Below, piece after piece: positions 1 through 8,009 of a DNA stretch of 64,000 nucleotides. The DNA is taken from contig NZ_WBMS02000022.1 of the NCBI RefSeq assembly GCF_008923205.2, forward strand, positions 83,595 to 147,594. The letters run 5' to 3'. A program made the position numbers and the translations under genes. The notes under the pieces were generated by a model. It was not told where the DNA came from, ran no database searches, and worked only from the letters and a program-made list of their open reading frames with translations. How positions within the stretch are numbered: position 1 is the stretch's first letter; every line of letters starts with the position of its first letter. This DNA is from Actinomadura physcomitrii (GTDB lineage: Bacteria; Actinomycetota; Actinomycetes; Streptosporangiales; Streptosporangiaceae).

Positions 1-900
1 TGGAACGTCTCCCACAGCACCGACTTCACCCACTTCTACGCGACGTGGCTCGACAAGCCCCTCGGCACCGTCCTGTCGATCATCGTCACCTTCGCGCTGG
101 CGCTGGTCGTGCGGAACGTCGCGCACCGGATGATCACCAAGGTGACGGTGCGGATGTCCGAGGGCACCATGTCCGAGAAGATCAAGGAGCGGTCCCGGAC
201 GGTCTTCGAGGGCAGCCCCGCACTGCTGAACCAGCGGCGGGCGCAGCGCGCCAAGACGCTCGGCTCGGTGCTGAACTCGGTCGCGTCCATCGTGATCATG
301 GGCACCGCGGCGTTCAGCATCCTCGGCTCGCTCGGGCTGAACCTCGCGCCGATCCTGGCCAGCGCGAGCGTGATCGGCGTCGCGGTCGGCTTCGGCGCGC
401 AGAACATCGTCAAGGACTTCCTCGCCGGGCTGTTCATGCTGCTGGAGGACCAGTACGGCGTCGGCGACTTCATCGACGTGGGCTCGGCCAAGGGCACGGT
501 GGAGGCGGTCACCCTGCGGGTCACCCGGATGCGCGACGTCAACGGCGTCGTCTGGTACGTGCCGAACGGCGAGATCAAGAAGGTCGGGAACGAGTCGCAG
601 AACTGGGGCCGGGCCGTCCTGGACATCCCGGTCGACATCCGCGAGGACACCGAGAAGGTCAAGGAGATCCTGCAGACCACCGCGGACGCGCTGGCGGCCT
701 CGCCCGGCTGGGCGGACCTGATCCTGGAGGCGCCGTCGGTGTGGGGCGTGCAGGCGCTCGCCGGCGACGCGCTCGTGATCCGCGTGGTGCTGAAGACCGC
801 ACCCGGCAAGCAGGGCGAGGTCGCCCGGGAGCTGCGCGAACGGGTGAAGAACGCGTTCGACGACGCGGGCGTCACCGTCGCCACCCCGGCCGCGAACTGA
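1..900 (+). CDS. Mechanosensitive ion channel (MscS family), 5' end outside window
   Basis: The frame is open from the first base to the TGA at 898-900, so the start lies upstream of the window. The product is a membrane channel that relieves osmotic stress by opening under membrane tension. Visible parts are a hydrophobic helix around codons 22-36, a second around codons 88-108, and the pore-lining TM3 with the Gly/Ala-rich motif GVAVGFGAQNIVKDF followed by the beta domain (residues W and VPNGEI) typical of MscS. About 299 codons are present. The globin gene follows 69 bases later on the same strand. Family assignment is secure; the physiological ion or gating class cannot be read from sequence. 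Confidence 0.9.
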   Translation, partial: WNVSHSTDFTHFYATWLDKPLGTVLSIIVTFALALVVRNVAHRMITKVTVRMSEGTMSEKIKERSRTVFEGSPALLNQRRAQRAKTLGSVLNSVASIVIMGTAAFSILGSLGLNLAPILASASVIGVAVGFGAQNIVKDFLAGLFMLLEDQYGVGDFIDVGSAKGTVEAVTLRVTRMRDVNGVVWYVPNGEIKKVGNESQNWGRAVLDIPVDIREDTEKVKEILQTTADALAASPGWADLILEAPSVWGVQALAGDALVIRVVLKTAPGKQGEVARELRERVKNAFDDAGVTVATPAAN

Positions 901-969
901 CCCGCGCACCGGCGGGGTCCCGCACGCGGCCGATCAAGGGCCGGCGGATCGCATAGGGTGGGCAGCGCC

Positions 970-1353
970 ATGACTGAACAGGTGACCTTCTACGAAGCGG
1001 TCGGCGGCGAGGAGACCTTCCACCGGCTGGTGCACCGCTTCTACCAGGGTGTCGCTGAAGACCCCGACCTGCGCGCCCTCTACCCGGAGGAGGACCTCGG
1101 CCCCGCCGAGGAGCGGCTCCGGCTCTTCCTCATCCAGTACTGGGGCGGCCCCAGCACCTACAGCCGGCGGCGCGGCCATCCGCGATTGCGGATGCGGCAC
1201 GTCCCGTTCGTCATCGGCGAGGCGGAACGGGACGCCTGGCTGCGGCACATGCGGGTCGCGGTCGACGAGCTGGAGCTGCCCGAGCAGCTGGAGAAGATGC
1301 TCTGGGACTACTTCACGATGGCGGCGCGAAGCATGGTGAACGCGCCGTCCTGA
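970..1353 (+). CDS. glbO: Truncated hemoglobin, group II-like (GlbO)
   Basis: A 127-residue protein starting with MTEQVTFYEAVGGEETF, the usual N-terminus of actinobacterial group II truncated globins. The YWGGP motif, the RMRH segment carrying the proximal His and the W in DAWLRHM (G8 position) are all present. The family binds heme and handles O2 or reactive species in the cytoplasm. A GTG at 958 could also start the frame, but AGGGTGGG sits 7-8 bases before ATG 970, so I prefer 970. It is followed 18 bases later by the GH13 gene, so the two could be co-transcribed. Assignment to group II is from family knowledge. Confidence 0.92.
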   Translation: MTEQVTFYEAVGGEETFHRLVHRFYQGVAEDPDLRALYPEEDLGPAEERLRLFLIQYWGGPSTYSRRRGHPRLRMRHVPFVIGEAERDAWLRHMRVAVDELELPEQLEKMLWDYFTMAARSMVNAPS

Positions 1354-1371
1354 GCGGGTAGATCGCTGTAC

Positions 1372-2937
1372 ATGACGCGAACCCCCTGGTGGCGCAACGC
1401 CGTCGTGTACGAGGTCTACGTCCGCAGCTTCGCCGACTCGGGCGGTGACGGCGAAGGCGATCTCCAGGGGATCCGGTCGCGGCTACCGTACCTGCGCGAC
1501 CTGGGCGTGGACGCGCTCTGGCTGACGCCCTTCTACACCTCGCCGCTCGCGGACGGCGGCTACGACGTCGCCGACTACCGCGACGTCGACCCCCGCTTCG
1601 GCACGCTCGCGGACTTCGATGCCCTCGTGGCGGACGCGCACGCCCACGGGCTCAAGCTCATCGTGGACATCGTCCCGAACCACTCGTCGGACCGGCACCG
1701 GTGGTTCCAGGAGGCGCTGGCGTCACCGCCCGGGTCCCCGGAACGAGGCCGCTACATTTTCCGTCCCGGAAGGCCAGGAGAGAATCCCGGCGAGGTCGAA
1801 CCGCCGAACGACTGGCCGTCCGCGTTCGGCGGACCGGCCTGGACACGGGTCCCCGACGGCGAGTGGTACCTGCACCTGTACGCCCCCGAGCAGCCGGACT
1901 TCAACTGGCGCAACCCCGAGGTCCGGGCCGAGTTCGAGGACATCCTGCGGTTCTGGCTCGACCGCGGCGTGGACGGCTTCCGCATCGACGTCGCCGCCGG
2001 CCTCGTCAAGGACGCCTCGCTCGGCGACCTGAACGGCCGGGCCCGCCGCGTCGCGAACGGGCCGATCTACAGCCGTCCCGAGGTCCACGAGATCTACCGG
2101 CGGTGGCGCCGCATCCTGGACGACTACGACGGCGACCGCATGGCCATCGGCGAGGTGTGGACGGACGGCCCCGAGGACCTCGCGCTCTACCTGCGCCCGG
2201 ACGAACTGCACCAGGTGTTCCAGTTCGACCTGCAGCTCGCGCCGTGGTCGGCGCCGGCGTTCCGCGACGTGATCGAGGCGGCGCTGAAGGCCGTCGCGCC
2301 GACCGGTGCCGCGCCCACCTGGGTGCTGTCCAGCCACGACTCCGTCCGCCACCTCACCCGGTACGAGCGGCCGGGCGGCGTCCCCGGAATGGAGCACGCG
2401 CGCGCCAAGGCGGCCCTGCTGATGCTGCTGGCACTGCCTGGCTCGGCGTACCTGTACCAAGGCGAGGAGCTGGGCCTGCCGGAGGTGCGCGACCTGCCCG
2501 ACGAGGCCCGCCAGGACCCGATCTGGAAGCGCAGCGGCGGAACCCGACCCGGACGGGACGGCTGCCGCGTCCCGCTCCCCTGGTCCGGAACAACGGAGCC
2601 GTACGGCTTCTCACCGGACGGCGTCCGCCCATGGCTGCCGATGCCGGCGGGATGGGCGTCGCTGACGGCGCAGGCACAGGCGGACGAGCCGGCCTCGATG
2701 CTGGCGTTCTACCGGCGCGCGCTGGCGCAGCGCCGCGAGCTGCCGGACGCCCTGCCCGAGGAGCTGACATGGCGCGACTCCCCCGACACCACCGTCTTCT
2801 TCACCCGCGGACCGCTCACCTGCGCGGTCAACTGCGGCGACAACCCCGTCCGCCTCCCGCCGGGGACCCCGATCCTGACGAGCATGCCCATGTACGGCGA
2901 CCTCCTCCCCGGCAACGCCGCGGCTTGGCTGTATTAA
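1372..2937 (+). CDS. GH13 alpha-glucosidase (oligo-1,6-glucosidase type)
   Basis: A 521-residue cytoplasmic GH13 enzyme with no signal peptide. The (beta/alpha)8 motifs are in order: DIVPNHSS near residue 98, nucleophile D206 in GFRIDVA, acid/base E261 in IGEVW and transition-state D323 in SSHDS. GH13 enzymes of this type hydrolyse alpha-glucosidic bonds in maltose, isomaltose or trehalose-like oligosaccharides. The fourth motif reads SSHDS rather than the commoner NHD, which is seen in actinobacterial alpha-glucosidases. The C-terminal domain is short. Substrate specificity is not decided by what I can see; trehalose or sucrose activity is possible. Confidence 0.88.
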   Translation: MTRTPWWRNAVVYEVYVRSFADSGGDGEGDLQGIRSRLPYLRDLGVDALWLTPFYTSPLADGGYDVADYRDVDPRFGTLADFDALVADAHAHGLKLIVDIVPNHSSDRHRWFQEALASPPGSPERGRYIFRPGRPGENPGEVEPPNDWPSAFGGPAWTRVPDGEWYLHLYAPEQPDFNWRNPEVRAEFEDILRFWLDRGVDGFRIDVAAGLVKDASLGDLNGRARRVANGPIYSRPEVHEIYRRWRRILDDYDGDRMAIGEVWTDGPEDLALYLRPDELHQVFQFDLQLAPWSAPAFRDVIEAALKAVAPTGAAPTWVLSSHDSVRHLTRYERPGGVPGMEHARAKAALLMLLALPGSAYLYQGEELGLPEVRDLPDEARQDPIWKRSGGTRPGRDGCRVPLPWSGTTEPYGFSPDGVRPWLPMPAGWASLTAQAQADEPASMLAFYRRALAQRRELPDALPEELTWRDSPDTTVFFTRGPLTCAVNCGDNPVRLPPGTPILTSMPMYGDLLPGNAAAWLY

Positions 2938-3248
2938 GGCAAGCCAGGCCCAGGGCGCTCGCCTAGCGGCTCGCACCCTGACCTTGCTTGGGCGAGCGCG
3001 ACCTCGCTTCGCGAGCTCCGCGGTGGGGGCTCGCCTCCGGCATCGCCCCCACCACTCAGATAACGCGCTCGCGCGCCGGCTCAGGCACCCGTTGATCGAA
3101 GGTTCGGGGCCGCTACCTCAGCCACCTCACGGGCGGGGACGCGGAGGGAGCGCTAGCGAGTGGAGCGGCCCCGCCCGACGGGCGACAGGCTGTTTCGCGC
3201 GGAGCGCCAGCGGCGCGGGAAACCGCCTGTCGACCGCGACGGGGGGTT
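2938..3248. other. Gene-free, inverted-repeat-rich stretch
   Basis: Some 310 bases between the convergent glucosidase and peptidase genes. No convincing coding frame is present. It is rich in short inverted repeats, for example GGTGGGGG and CCCCCACC flanking a 16-base spacer near 3030-3062, and repeated GCTCGC/GCGAGC words. It resembles the stretch at 56113-56369 in style. A terminator role for the glucosidase transcript is plausible for the first hairpin. Confidence 0.5.
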
Positions 3249-3268
3249 CCAGGGGGTCGTCCCCCTGG
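3249..3268. terminator. Hairpin between convergent genes
   Basis: Perfect 8-bp stem CCAGGGGG / CCCCCTGG with a TCGT tetraloop. It begins one base past the stop codon of the leftward S37 peptidase gene, where a transcription terminator is expected. There is no clear U-tract, as is common in actinomycetes. Confidence 0.65.
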
Positions 3269-3269
3269 G

Positions 3270-4691
3270 TCACATCGGCGGGCGCTGGAGTTCCAACGGG
3301 TCGTCGGCGGAGGGCCCAGTCGTGAGGGTCTTGGCCTGGGCCTGGACGCCGGCCCAGCGCAGCACGTCGGCCTTCGCCTTCGACTGCTGCGCGGCGGGCA
3401 GGTAGCCGATCAGGCGGCCGCTGTGGTTCATGCCGGGGGCGACGTAGACGGCGGAGTCGCGGCTGCCGCCGCCGAGGCGGAACGGCTCGGCTCCCCACGG
3501 GTCGTTCTGGCCGTAGAGGAACAGCATGTGGTCGGCGTGCCGCTTGACCCAGGTGTCGATGTCGCGCATCGCCTTGCCGTTGTCGAAGCGCATCGGGATG
3601 TCGCGCGGGACGTAGGTGCGCGGCTGGTAGCTGCTCTCGTACCGCAGCAGCGGACGCAGGTAGGTGAACTTCGGCGACGGCCAGCCGAGCTGGGTGCCCG
3701 CCTGGTAGTAGTACGGGATGTAGGGGGCGAGGCCCTGGTCGGTGTAGAACGACAGCCCGGAGATGTCGTCGAGGGTCTTGTAGAGGTCGTCGTCCGAGGC
3801 GTTCACCGCGGGCAGCGAGGCGCAGTCCGACTGCAGGTGGTACTGCCAGAAGCCCCACACGTAGTCCATGACGGAGTTCTCGAACGCGCGGTCCGGGGTG
3901 CGCAGGATGTCGAACGTCCACTTGTTCTGCGCGGCGGCGGCCTTGAACCGCTCGAGCATCGCGGGGCGGCGCTTGAGGAACTCGCGGGCGAGCGCTTCGA
4001 CGTGGGTGCGGCACTCTGGGTCGGTGCCGACGGTCTTGAAGAACTTGTCGTAGGCGCCGTCGGCGTTGTTGTCGACGTCGTTGGGCGCCACGTAGACGAC
4101 GCTGCCGTCGACGTCGCGGGGGTAGAAGCGCTTGTGGTAGACGACGGTCATGCCGCCCTTGCTGGCGCCGGTCGAGATCCACTTGCCCTTATAGATCGTC
4201 TTGAGCGCGCCGATGATCCGGTGCTCGTCGGTGGCGGCCTGCCAGATCGTGTCCTTCGTCCAGTCCGCGGGCTCGGGCCGGGACGGGGTGAAGTAGCGGT
4301 ACTCGACGGAGATCTGGTTGCCGTCGACGAGCGCGGTCGGCTCGGCGGTGAACATGGTCTCGGGGGTGTCGTAGCCGCTGGTGTAGAGCACCATGGGCCG
4401 GTCCGCCGACTTGTGCTGCAGCATGATGCGCTGCTCGAACCACTTCCCGTTCGGGTGGCGGTGGTCGACGGGCTGGCGGTACTCGAGCCAGAACCAGCGG
4501 TAGCCGGGAATCGTGGAGGCCTTCTCCGTCACCTGCATGCCGGGGATGGCCTTGAGCCGGGCGAGGATGTCGTCCGACTGGGCCGCCTCGCCGGCCGTCG
4601 CGGGGGTCGCCGCCTGCGCCGCGGTGGCGCCGGTGCCGGCCATGCCCGCGGCGAGCAGCAGGGCGATCGCTCCTCGTGAGATGCGCCGCAT
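3270..4691 (-). CDS. Secreted S37-family (PS-10) tripeptidyl/prolyl aminopeptidase
   Basis: A 473-residue exported serine peptidase. The N-terminus MRRISRGAIALLLAAGMAG followed by an AQA-A site is a classical signal peptide. The catalytic triad reads as S177 in GASKGG, D397 in GQNDPW and H423 in MNHSGR, the pattern of family S37 tri/tetrapeptidyl aminopeptidases of Streptomyces. Such enzymes release short peptides from the N-terminus of extracellular proteins. I chose ATG 4691 rather than the upstream ATG at 4718 because GGAAGGGA lies just before it and the signal peptide then starts cleanly with MRR. The gene is monocistronic with a hairpin directly after the stop. Confidence 0.88.
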   Translation of the reverse strand: MRRISRGAIALLLAAGMAGTGATAAQAATPATAGEAAQSDDILARLKAIPGMQVTEKASTIPGYRWFWLEYRQPVDHRHPNGKWFEQRIMLQHKSADRPMVLYTSGYDTPETMFTAEPTALVDGNQISVEYRYFTPSRPEPADWTKDTIWQAATDEHRIIGALKTIYKGKWISTGASKGGMTVVYHKRFYPRDVDGSVVYVAPNDVDNNADGAYDKFFKTVGTDPECRTHVEALAREFLKRRPAMLERFKAAAAQNKWTFDILRTPDRAFENSVMDYVWGFWQYHLQSDCASLPAVNASDDDLYKTLDDISGLSFYTDQGLAPYIPYYYQAGTQLGWPSPKFTYLRPLLRYESSYQPRTYVPRDIPMRFDNGKAMRDIDTWVKRHADHMLFLYGQNDPWGAEPFRLGGGSRDSAVYVAPGMNHSGRLIGYLPAAQQSKAKADVLRWAGVQAQAKTLTTGPSADDPLELQRPPM

Positions 4692-4799
4692 TTCATCCCT
4701 TCCACGTGGGTTCGCCACATTTCGCGACGCGACACTAGAGGGATATCTGCAGCGAAAGCGGATCCTGGTGCGCTTGTTACTTATCCGTGACTGCGCCGG

Positions 4800-5237
4800 T
4801 CACTCCGCGGGGACGACGTACCGTCCGATGAACTCGCGCTCCTGCGGGGTGAAGCGGCGCAGCCGGTTCGCCTCCACGTCGAACGCGACGAGCGTCGAGG
4901 TGGCGGTCGCGTAGACGTTCTCGTCATCGCGCACCTCGTAGGCCAGCTTGAACGACGCTGCGCGCACCTCGGTCACCCACGTCTCGACGCGGATCGGGTA
5001 GACGGTCGGCAGCAGCGGCAGCTTGTAGTCGATCTCGTGCCGGGAGATCACCATGCCGCGGACCGGCTGCTCGCCCTTGCGCACCGGGTCGCCGTGGAGC
5101 ATCTCCAGGCGCGCGTCCTCCAGGTAGCCGAGGAACTTGACGTTGTTCACATGGCCCTGGGAGTCAATGTCCCCGAACCGGATGTTGAACTCGTAGACGT
5201 GCCGGTACTCGGCCGCGGGCAGGTCGGTCTGCTGCAT
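4800..5237 (-). CDS. Hotdog-fold acyl-CoA thioesterase (4HBT family)
   Basis: A 145-residue cytoplasmic protein. The pattern R-FGDIDSQGHVNN near residues 20-32 is the active-site signature of the 4-hydroxybenzoyl-CoA thioesterase/YbgC group, with the Asp that attacks or activates water. The family hydrolyses acyl-CoA thioesters; chain or aromatic preference cannot be told. It is followed by about 100 non-coding bases before the peptidase gene, so it is probably transcribed alone. Confidence 0.85.
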   Translation of the reverse strand: MQQTDLPAAEYRHVYEFNIRFGDIDSQGHVNNVKFLGYLEDARLEMLHGDPVRKGEQPVRGMVISRHEIDYKLPLLPTVYPIRVETWVTEVRAASFKLAYEVRDDENVYATATSTLVAFDVEANRLRRFTPQEREFIGRYVVPAE

Positions 5238-5338
5238 GTCCTCGCCTGGGGGTCGGGTGCCTGGGGCCGGCGACGGGGGTCTGCACCGGTCGGCCCGATG
5301 TTACCGGCCGGTGGCCGCGTCCCGAGCGGGCGCCCTGC

Positions 5339-6676
5339 TCAGTCCCGGGCGTCCCGGACCAGGCACGGGCGCTTCGGGTCGAACGTCCAGCCGGGCACGA
5401 GGTACCGCATCGCCGCCGCGTCGTCGCGGTCGCCGAGGCCGTGCTCGCGGTACAGCCGGTTCGCCGCCGCGACCCGCTCCTCGTCGATCTGCACGCCGAG
5501 GCCGGGGGCGTCCGGCAGCGCCACCTCGCCGCCCTCGATCCGCAGCGGGTCGCGGGTGAGGCGCTGCCCGTCCTGCCAGATCCAGTGCGTGTCGATCGCC
5601 GTGATGTCGCCGGGCGCGGCCGCCGCCACGTGCGTGAACATCGCCAGCGACACGTCGAAGTGGTTGTTGGAGTGCGACCCCCAGGTCAGCCCCCAGGCCT
5701 GGCAGAGCTGCGCCACCCGCACCGAGCCGCGCATCGTCCAGAAGTGCGGGTCGGCGAGCGGGATGTCGACCGCGTCGAGCCGGATCGCGTGCCCGAGCTC
5801 CCGCCAGTCCGTCGCGATCATGTTGGTGGCGGTCCGCAGCCCCGTCGCGCGGCGGAACTCCGCCATCGTCTCGCGGCCGGAGTAGCCGCGCTCGGCGCCG
5901 CACGGGTCCTCGGCGTAGGCCAGCACGCCCGCCAGGTCCCGGCCGACCCGGACGGCCTCGTCCAGCGACCACGCGCCGTTCGGGTCCAGCGTGATCCGCG
6001 CGGACGGGAACCGCGCGGCGAGCGCCACCACCGCCTCCGCCTCCTCGTCGGGACGCAGCACCCCGCCCTTCAGCTTGAAGTCGGCGAAGCCGTACCGGTC
6101 CCGCGCCGCCTCCGCCTGCCGGACGATCGCGTCCGCCGTCAGCGCCTCCTCGTGCCGGACGCGCGGCCATCCGTCCGCGCCGTCCTCCGGCTCCGGGTAG
6201 GGCAGGTCCGTGCGGCGCCGGTCCCCGACGTAGAACAGGTAGCCGAGGACCGGGATCCGCGTGCGCTGGACGCCGTCGCCGAGCAGCGCGGCGGCGGGCA
6301 CGCCGAGGTGCTTGCCCATCAGGTCGAGCAGGCACGACTCGATCGCGGTCAGCGCGTGCACGGCGACCCGCGTGTCGTGCGTCTGCGGGCCGCGCCCGGC
6401 CGCGTCCAGGTGGCCGAACGCGGCCCGCACGCCGCTGAGCACCTCGTCGGACCGGCCGATCCGGCGTCCGACGACGAGGTCCCGCGCGTCCTCCAGCGTC
6501 CGCCGGATGGCCTCGCCGCCCGGCACCTCGCCGGCGCCGGTGTTGCCGGACTCGTCGGTGAGCAGCAGCAGGTTCCGGGTGAAGAACGGCGCGTGCGCGC
6601 CGCTGAGGTTGAGCAGCATCGCGTCGCGGCCGGCGACCGGCACGACCCGCATCTCGCTGATCCTGGGCGTGCTCAT
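5339..6676 (-). CDS. gudD: Glucarate dehydratase (enolase superfamily)
   Basis: A 445-residue enolase-superfamily enzyme that dehydrates D-glucarate (and L-idarate) to 5-keto-4-deoxyglucarate. The key residues of E. coli GudD are all found with a uniform shift of four: H28, the KxK pair K201/K203, metal ligands D231, E256 and N285, and the base H335 in SHSNNH. Length agrees with the family (about 446). The gene stands alone in its strand context, with the decayed P450 just upstream; no transporter or aldolase for the pathway is adjacent. Confidence 0.93.
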   Translation of the reverse strand: MSTPRISEMRVVPVAGRDAMLLNLSGAHAPFFTRNLLLLTDESGNTGAGEVPGGEAIRRTLEDARDLVVGRRIGRSDEVLSGVRAAFGHLDAAGRGPQTHDTRVAVHALTAIESCLLDLMGKHLGVPAAALLGDGVQRTRIPVLGYLFYVGDRRRTDLPYPEPEDGADGWPRVRHEEALTADAIVRQAEAARDRYGFADFKLKGGVLRPDEEAEAVVALAARFPSARITLDPNGAWSLDEAVRVGRDLAGVLAYAEDPCGAERGYSGRETMAEFRRATGLRTATNMIATDWRELGHAIRLDAVDIPLADPHFWTMRGSVRVAQLCQAWGLTWGSHSNNHFDVSLAMFTHVAAAAPGDITAIDTHWIWQDGQRLTRDPLRIEGGEVALPDAPGLGVQIDEERVAAANRLYREHGLGDRDDAAAMRYLVPGWTFDPKRPCLVRDARD

Positions 6677-6786
6677 CGTCGTCCCGACCTCCCGGCTGTC
6701 CCCGTCGACCCCACCTCACGGACGATAGGAGCCTGCGGTGATACCCGTCCAACACTGTTTGCGCATCGTCCGATGCTCGTACTGGA

Positions 6787-7350
6787 TCAATCGACACCTC
6801 GTCCCAGCCCGGAGACGCGGAGGTGAGTGAGGGCGTGGACGGTGGACGAGTCGCGCCACTCGTACGACCGCAAGGCCATGCCGGGGAAGCGCGCGAACAG
6901 GCGGGGCAGGGTCTCGACCGCTTCCATGCGGGCGAGCGCCGCGCCGAGGCGGTAGTGCATGCCGCCGCCGAACGCCAGATGCGGCAGCGGCCCCCGCGCC
7001 AGGTCCAGCGGCCCCCGAGCCCGGTTCGCCGCGTCGAGGTGCACGCGGACGGCCTCGCCCGCGCGGACGTCCCGGCCGCCGAGCCGGTGGTCGGTGAGCG
7101 CCGTCCGGACGACCTGCCTGACCGGCCCCTCCACGCGCAGCAGCTCCTCGACCGACCGTCCCGGATCGGCCGCCAGGTCCTCGCGCTGCGCCGGATCGCG
7201 CAGCAGCGCCAGCACCGAGTTGGCGATGAGGTTCGCGGTCGTCTCGTGCCCCGCCGCCAGCAGCAGGACGCAGGTGCTCGCGATCTCGTCGAGCGCGAGC
7301 CCGTCCGGCACCGTGAGCATGGCGCTGATGAAGTCGTCGCCCGGCCGCCC
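6787..7350 (-). pseudogene. Cytochrome P450, C-terminal half only, heme Cys lost
   Basis: The frame encodes a P450 from just before the I-helix to the natural C-terminus: DDFISAML, the oxygen-activation motif AGHETT, the K-helix EELLR and the heme loop. About 200 N-terminal residues are missing; the frame loses P450 similarity near 7345 and hits a stop at 7363. The heme loop reads FGGGMHYRLGAALAR, so the axial Cys is Arg (CGC at 6949-6951, one transition from TGC). A P450 lacking both its N-terminal half and its heme ligand cannot work. It abuts a truncated divergent TetR gene, which suggests one deletion removed both 5' ends. Confidence 0.88.
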
Positions 7351-7353
7351 GCG

Positions 7354-7938
7354 CCGACGACGTCAACCCGCGACCGCATCATCGATGTCGCGATGGAGCT
7401 CTTCGCCCGCAACGGCTACAAGGGCACGAGCGTCACGCAGATCGAGCGCGCGGTCGGCCTGACGCCCGGCGCCGGCGGCATCTAGCACCACTTCCGCAGC
7501 AAGGAGGCGGTGCTGAAGGCCGGCATCGAACGCCACATCGGCCGCATCGCCGCCCTGCGCGACATCCGGCACGTCTTCGCCGGGGTCGGCGACCCGCGCA
7601 CCGAGCTGACGCTCACCGCCCGCTACGCGCTCACCGAACTCGACAACGAGGCCGAGCTGCTGCGCATCGTCGCCTCCGAGGCCCGCGCCCGGCCCGAACT
7701 CGTCGAGGACGCCGTCCAGCAGATCATCAGCACCACCTACGGCGGCTTCGCCGGCTGGCTCCGCGACCGCGCGGGCGTCCCCCCGGAGCAGGCCGACGCG
7801 ATCGCCGCGGTCGGCCTCGGCGCGCTGCTGTCGTCCCGGCTCCTGCGCGCCCTCCTCGGCACCGACCCCATCGGCGTCGACGACGACGCGCTCGTCACCA
7901 CCTGGGTCGCCATGATCCTCAGCCGGATCCCGTCCTGA
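7354..7938 (+). pseudogene. TetR-family regulator, start lost and in-frame TAG
   Basis: From about 7360 the frame reads a TetR DNA-binding domain (TRDRIIDVAMELFARNGYKG, TQIERAVG), but no start codon precedes it: the upstream in-frame sequence is antisense P450. At 7483-7485 a TAG replaces the near-invariant Tyr of the recognition segment (expected G-Y-HHFRSKE), one base from TAC. Past the TAG the frame continues cleanly as a normal TetR ligand domain to TGA 7936-7938. The gene therefore has both a lost 5' end and a nonsense mutation. It probably once controlled the divergent P450. Confidence 0.87.
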
Positions 7939-7957
7939 CGGCCGGTCCCGGAAAGCC

Positions 7958-8000
7958 GGACGGCCGCGCCGGCACCATCGAGGCGCCGGCGCGGCCGTCC
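7958..8000. terminator. Strong bidirectional hairpin
   Basis: A perfect 16-bp stem (7958-7973 with 7985-8000, core GGACGGCCGCGCCGGC) around an 11-base loop. It lies between the TetR remnant and the convergent ettA stop, so it can serve as the ettA terminator. Confidence 0.75.
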
Positions 8001-8009
8001 GTCAGCGGA

